Positions 7,072 through 8,231 of a stretch of 8,231 bases of DNA are shown here, piece by piece; the first letter of the stretch is position 1; each line of letters begins with the position of its first letter. The position numbers and the translations under genes were made by a program. The stretch spans positions 1 through 8,231 of the forward strand of contig JALZWJ010000061.1 of assembly GCA_023300065.1 (NCBI GenBank). Reading direction: 5' to 3'. The notes under the pieces are model-generated. The model was not told the DNA's origin. It did not search any database and was given only the letters and a program-made list of their open reading frames with translations. Origin of the DNA: Akkermansiaceae bacterium (lineage in GTDB: Bacteria > Verrucomicrobiota > Verrucomicrobiia > Verrucomicrobiales > Akkermansiaceae).

Positions 7072-8231
7072 ATGAAAAATCTCATCACCTCGATCCTCGC
7101 AGCCTTCACCTGCTTGTCTTTTGCTGCAGAAGAAAAGAAACCCAACATCATCGTCATCCTCACCGATGACCAAGGCTACGGAGACCTGGCCAGTCATGGA
7201 CACCCGCTTCTCAAGACGCCAAACCTCGATAAGCTCGCGGCGGAAAGCGTTCGCTTTGAAAAATTCTACGTCAGCCCATCCTGTTCGCCAACCCGCGCCG
7301 CACTCCTGACCGGCATGCACGAGTTCCGCAACGGCGTGACCCACACGATGCAACCTCGTGAGCACCTCTCACAATCAGCCACTATTCTCCCGCAACTCCT
7401 CAGCACCGCAGGCTACCGAAGCGGTTTCATCGGCAAGTGGCACCTTGGAAACGGAAGGGGATACAGCCCCGCATTCCGCGGCTTCGATTGGACCTCCACC
7501 AACCAAAAAGGCCCTCGCAACCACTTCGATCCCCTCATGACTCGGAATGGAAAACGGAAGCAGCACAAAGGCTACCGCGAAGACGTCTTCTTCGACGAAG
7601 CAATGGCCTTCATCGATGAAAAAAAAGGCCAACCCTTCTTCTGCTATCTCGCGACCTACTCGCCCCACACTCCCTTATCCGCCCCTGAAAAGTTTCTCGC
7701 TAACTACAAAGATAAGGTCAGCGAAAAGCACGCTGCTTACCTCGGTATGATCGAGAACATCGACGACAACGTCGGCCGCATCCTCAAGTTCCTCAAAGAG
7801 CGCGACCTCGAGAAAAACACCATCATCGTCTTCATGAACGACAACGGCGTCACCGAAGGCCTCGACCTCTACAACGCCGGAATGCGCGGCAGCAAATGCA
7901 CTATCTGGGAAGGCGGGTCACGCGCCATGTCCTTCTGGAGATTACCCGGGCATTGGCCCGCTCACAAAGTCGACAATCTCACCGCCCACCTCGATGTTCT
8001 ACCAACCTTATGCGACTACGCCGGAGTCAAACTCCCCACGGATCTTGAGCAAAAGTTAGAAGGCTTTAGTCTCCGACCCTTGCTTGAATCCGCCACTCCC
8101 AAACTTTGGCACGAGGACCGCATCCTCTTCCAACACGTCGCCCGCTGGCCCAGCGGCCTCGCCGCCTCTCACAAGTATGCCATGGCCGGAGTCCGCCAAG
8201 GAAACTACCTCCTTCTTCGCAGCCACTCCTG
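7072..8231 (+). CDS. Exported sulfatase (S1-type), 5' part; runs off the right edge
   Basis: The frame is open from ATG 7072 to the window end, giving 386 complete codons; the stop is outside. Residues 1-19 are a Sec signal peptide (M-K-N, then a hydrophobic stretch, cleavage near F-A-A). The sulfatase domain starts at K23-P-N-I-I, with D32-D33-Q-G-Y-G-D for metal binding. The canonical formylglycine site is C71-S-P-T-R75, followed by A-A-L-L-T-G. Further motifs are K122-W-H124-L, H199 in Y-S-P-H-T-P, D257-N258-G and K275 before W-E-G-G. The visible C-terminal part contains Q-H-V-A-R-W-P and A-G-V-R-Q-G-N-Y, as in arylsulfatases of Planctomycetota and Verrucomicrobiota. All expected active-site residues are present, so it should be active if matured by a formylglycine-generating enzyme. 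It is only 18 bases after the preceding sulfatase stop, has no Shine-Dalgarno, and is probably cotranscribed. The two sulfatases differ throughout apart from the motifs, so they are not a recent duplication and may remove different sulfate groups. The substrate is unknown. Confidence 0.93.
   Translation, partial: MKNLITSILAAFTCLSFAAEEKKPNIIVILTDDQGYGDLASHGHPLLKTPNLDKLAAESVRFEKFYVSPSCSPTRAALLTGMHEFRNGVTHTMQPREHLSQSATILPQLLSTAGYRSGFIGKWHLGNGRGYSPAFRGFDWTSTNQKGPRNHFDPLMTRNGKRKQHKGYREDVFFDEAMAFIDEKKGQPFFCYLATYSPHTPLSAPEKFLANYKDKVSEKHAAYLGMIENIDDNVGRILKFLKERDLEKNTIIVFMNDNGVTEGLDLYNAGMRGSKCTIWEGGSRAMSFWRLPGHWPAHKVDNLTAHLDVLPTLCDYAGVKLPTDLEQKLEGFSLRPLLESATPKLWHEDRILFQHVARWPSGLAASHKYAMAGVRQGNYLLLRSHS

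Noticed and set aside
1..8231. CRISPR array, mobile element, tRNA or rRNA
   Set aside because: I found no regularly spaced repeats, transposase motifs, terminal inverted repeats, tRNA cloverleaf or rRNA-like segments on reading either strand.

Overview
The window looks like part of a PVC-superphylum genome, most likely a Verrucomicrobiota (possibly marine) heterotroph. I infer this from protein families alone. The second gene joins a DUF1080 domain, a 'Pirellula/Verrucomicrobium-type' dehydrogenase beta-propeller and the matching CxxCH heme domain. Two S1-type sulfatases follow it. The first gene ends in a calcium-loop-like stretch followed by FYRIR, a type of C-terminus I associate with secreted verrucomicrobial proteins. 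No rRNA, tRNA, CRISPR array, insertion sequence or phage gene is visible. All supported genes lie on the + strand.

Layout. Positions 2-913 hold the 3' part of a secreted, beta-rich protein of unknown function that enters from the left edge. A 178-base gap (914-1091) contains two small perfect inverted repeats and a weak promoter-like pair. Positions 1092-5480 encode a 1462-residue exported fusion protein with this order: signal peptide, DUF1080, basic linker, GH32-associated-type beta-sandwich, basic linker, dehydrogenase-type propeller, HEAT-like helices, mono-heme cytochrome c domain. After 82 bases, 5563-7053 encodes an exported sulfatase with an unusual C-G-V-S-R active-site pentapeptide and a lysine-rich tail. 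After only 18 more bases, 7072-8231 encodes the first 386 residues of a second exported sulfatase with a canonical C-S-P-T-R site; it runs off the right edge.

The last three genes are closely spaced and co-directional, and all three products carry signal peptides, so they are probably one transcription unit acting in the periplasm or outside the cell. The simplest reading is a module for attacking a sulfated carbohydrate. The sulfatases would remove sulfate esters. The fusion protein would bind and oxidise the sugar and pass electrons to its own heme, and its DUF1080 domain could cleave the oxidised glycoside, because some DUF1080 proteins act on 3-keto-glycosides. That combined chemistry is an inference and is the most interesting hypothesis here. 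Each family is individually common in this phylum, so the novelty lies in the particular fusion and arrangement.
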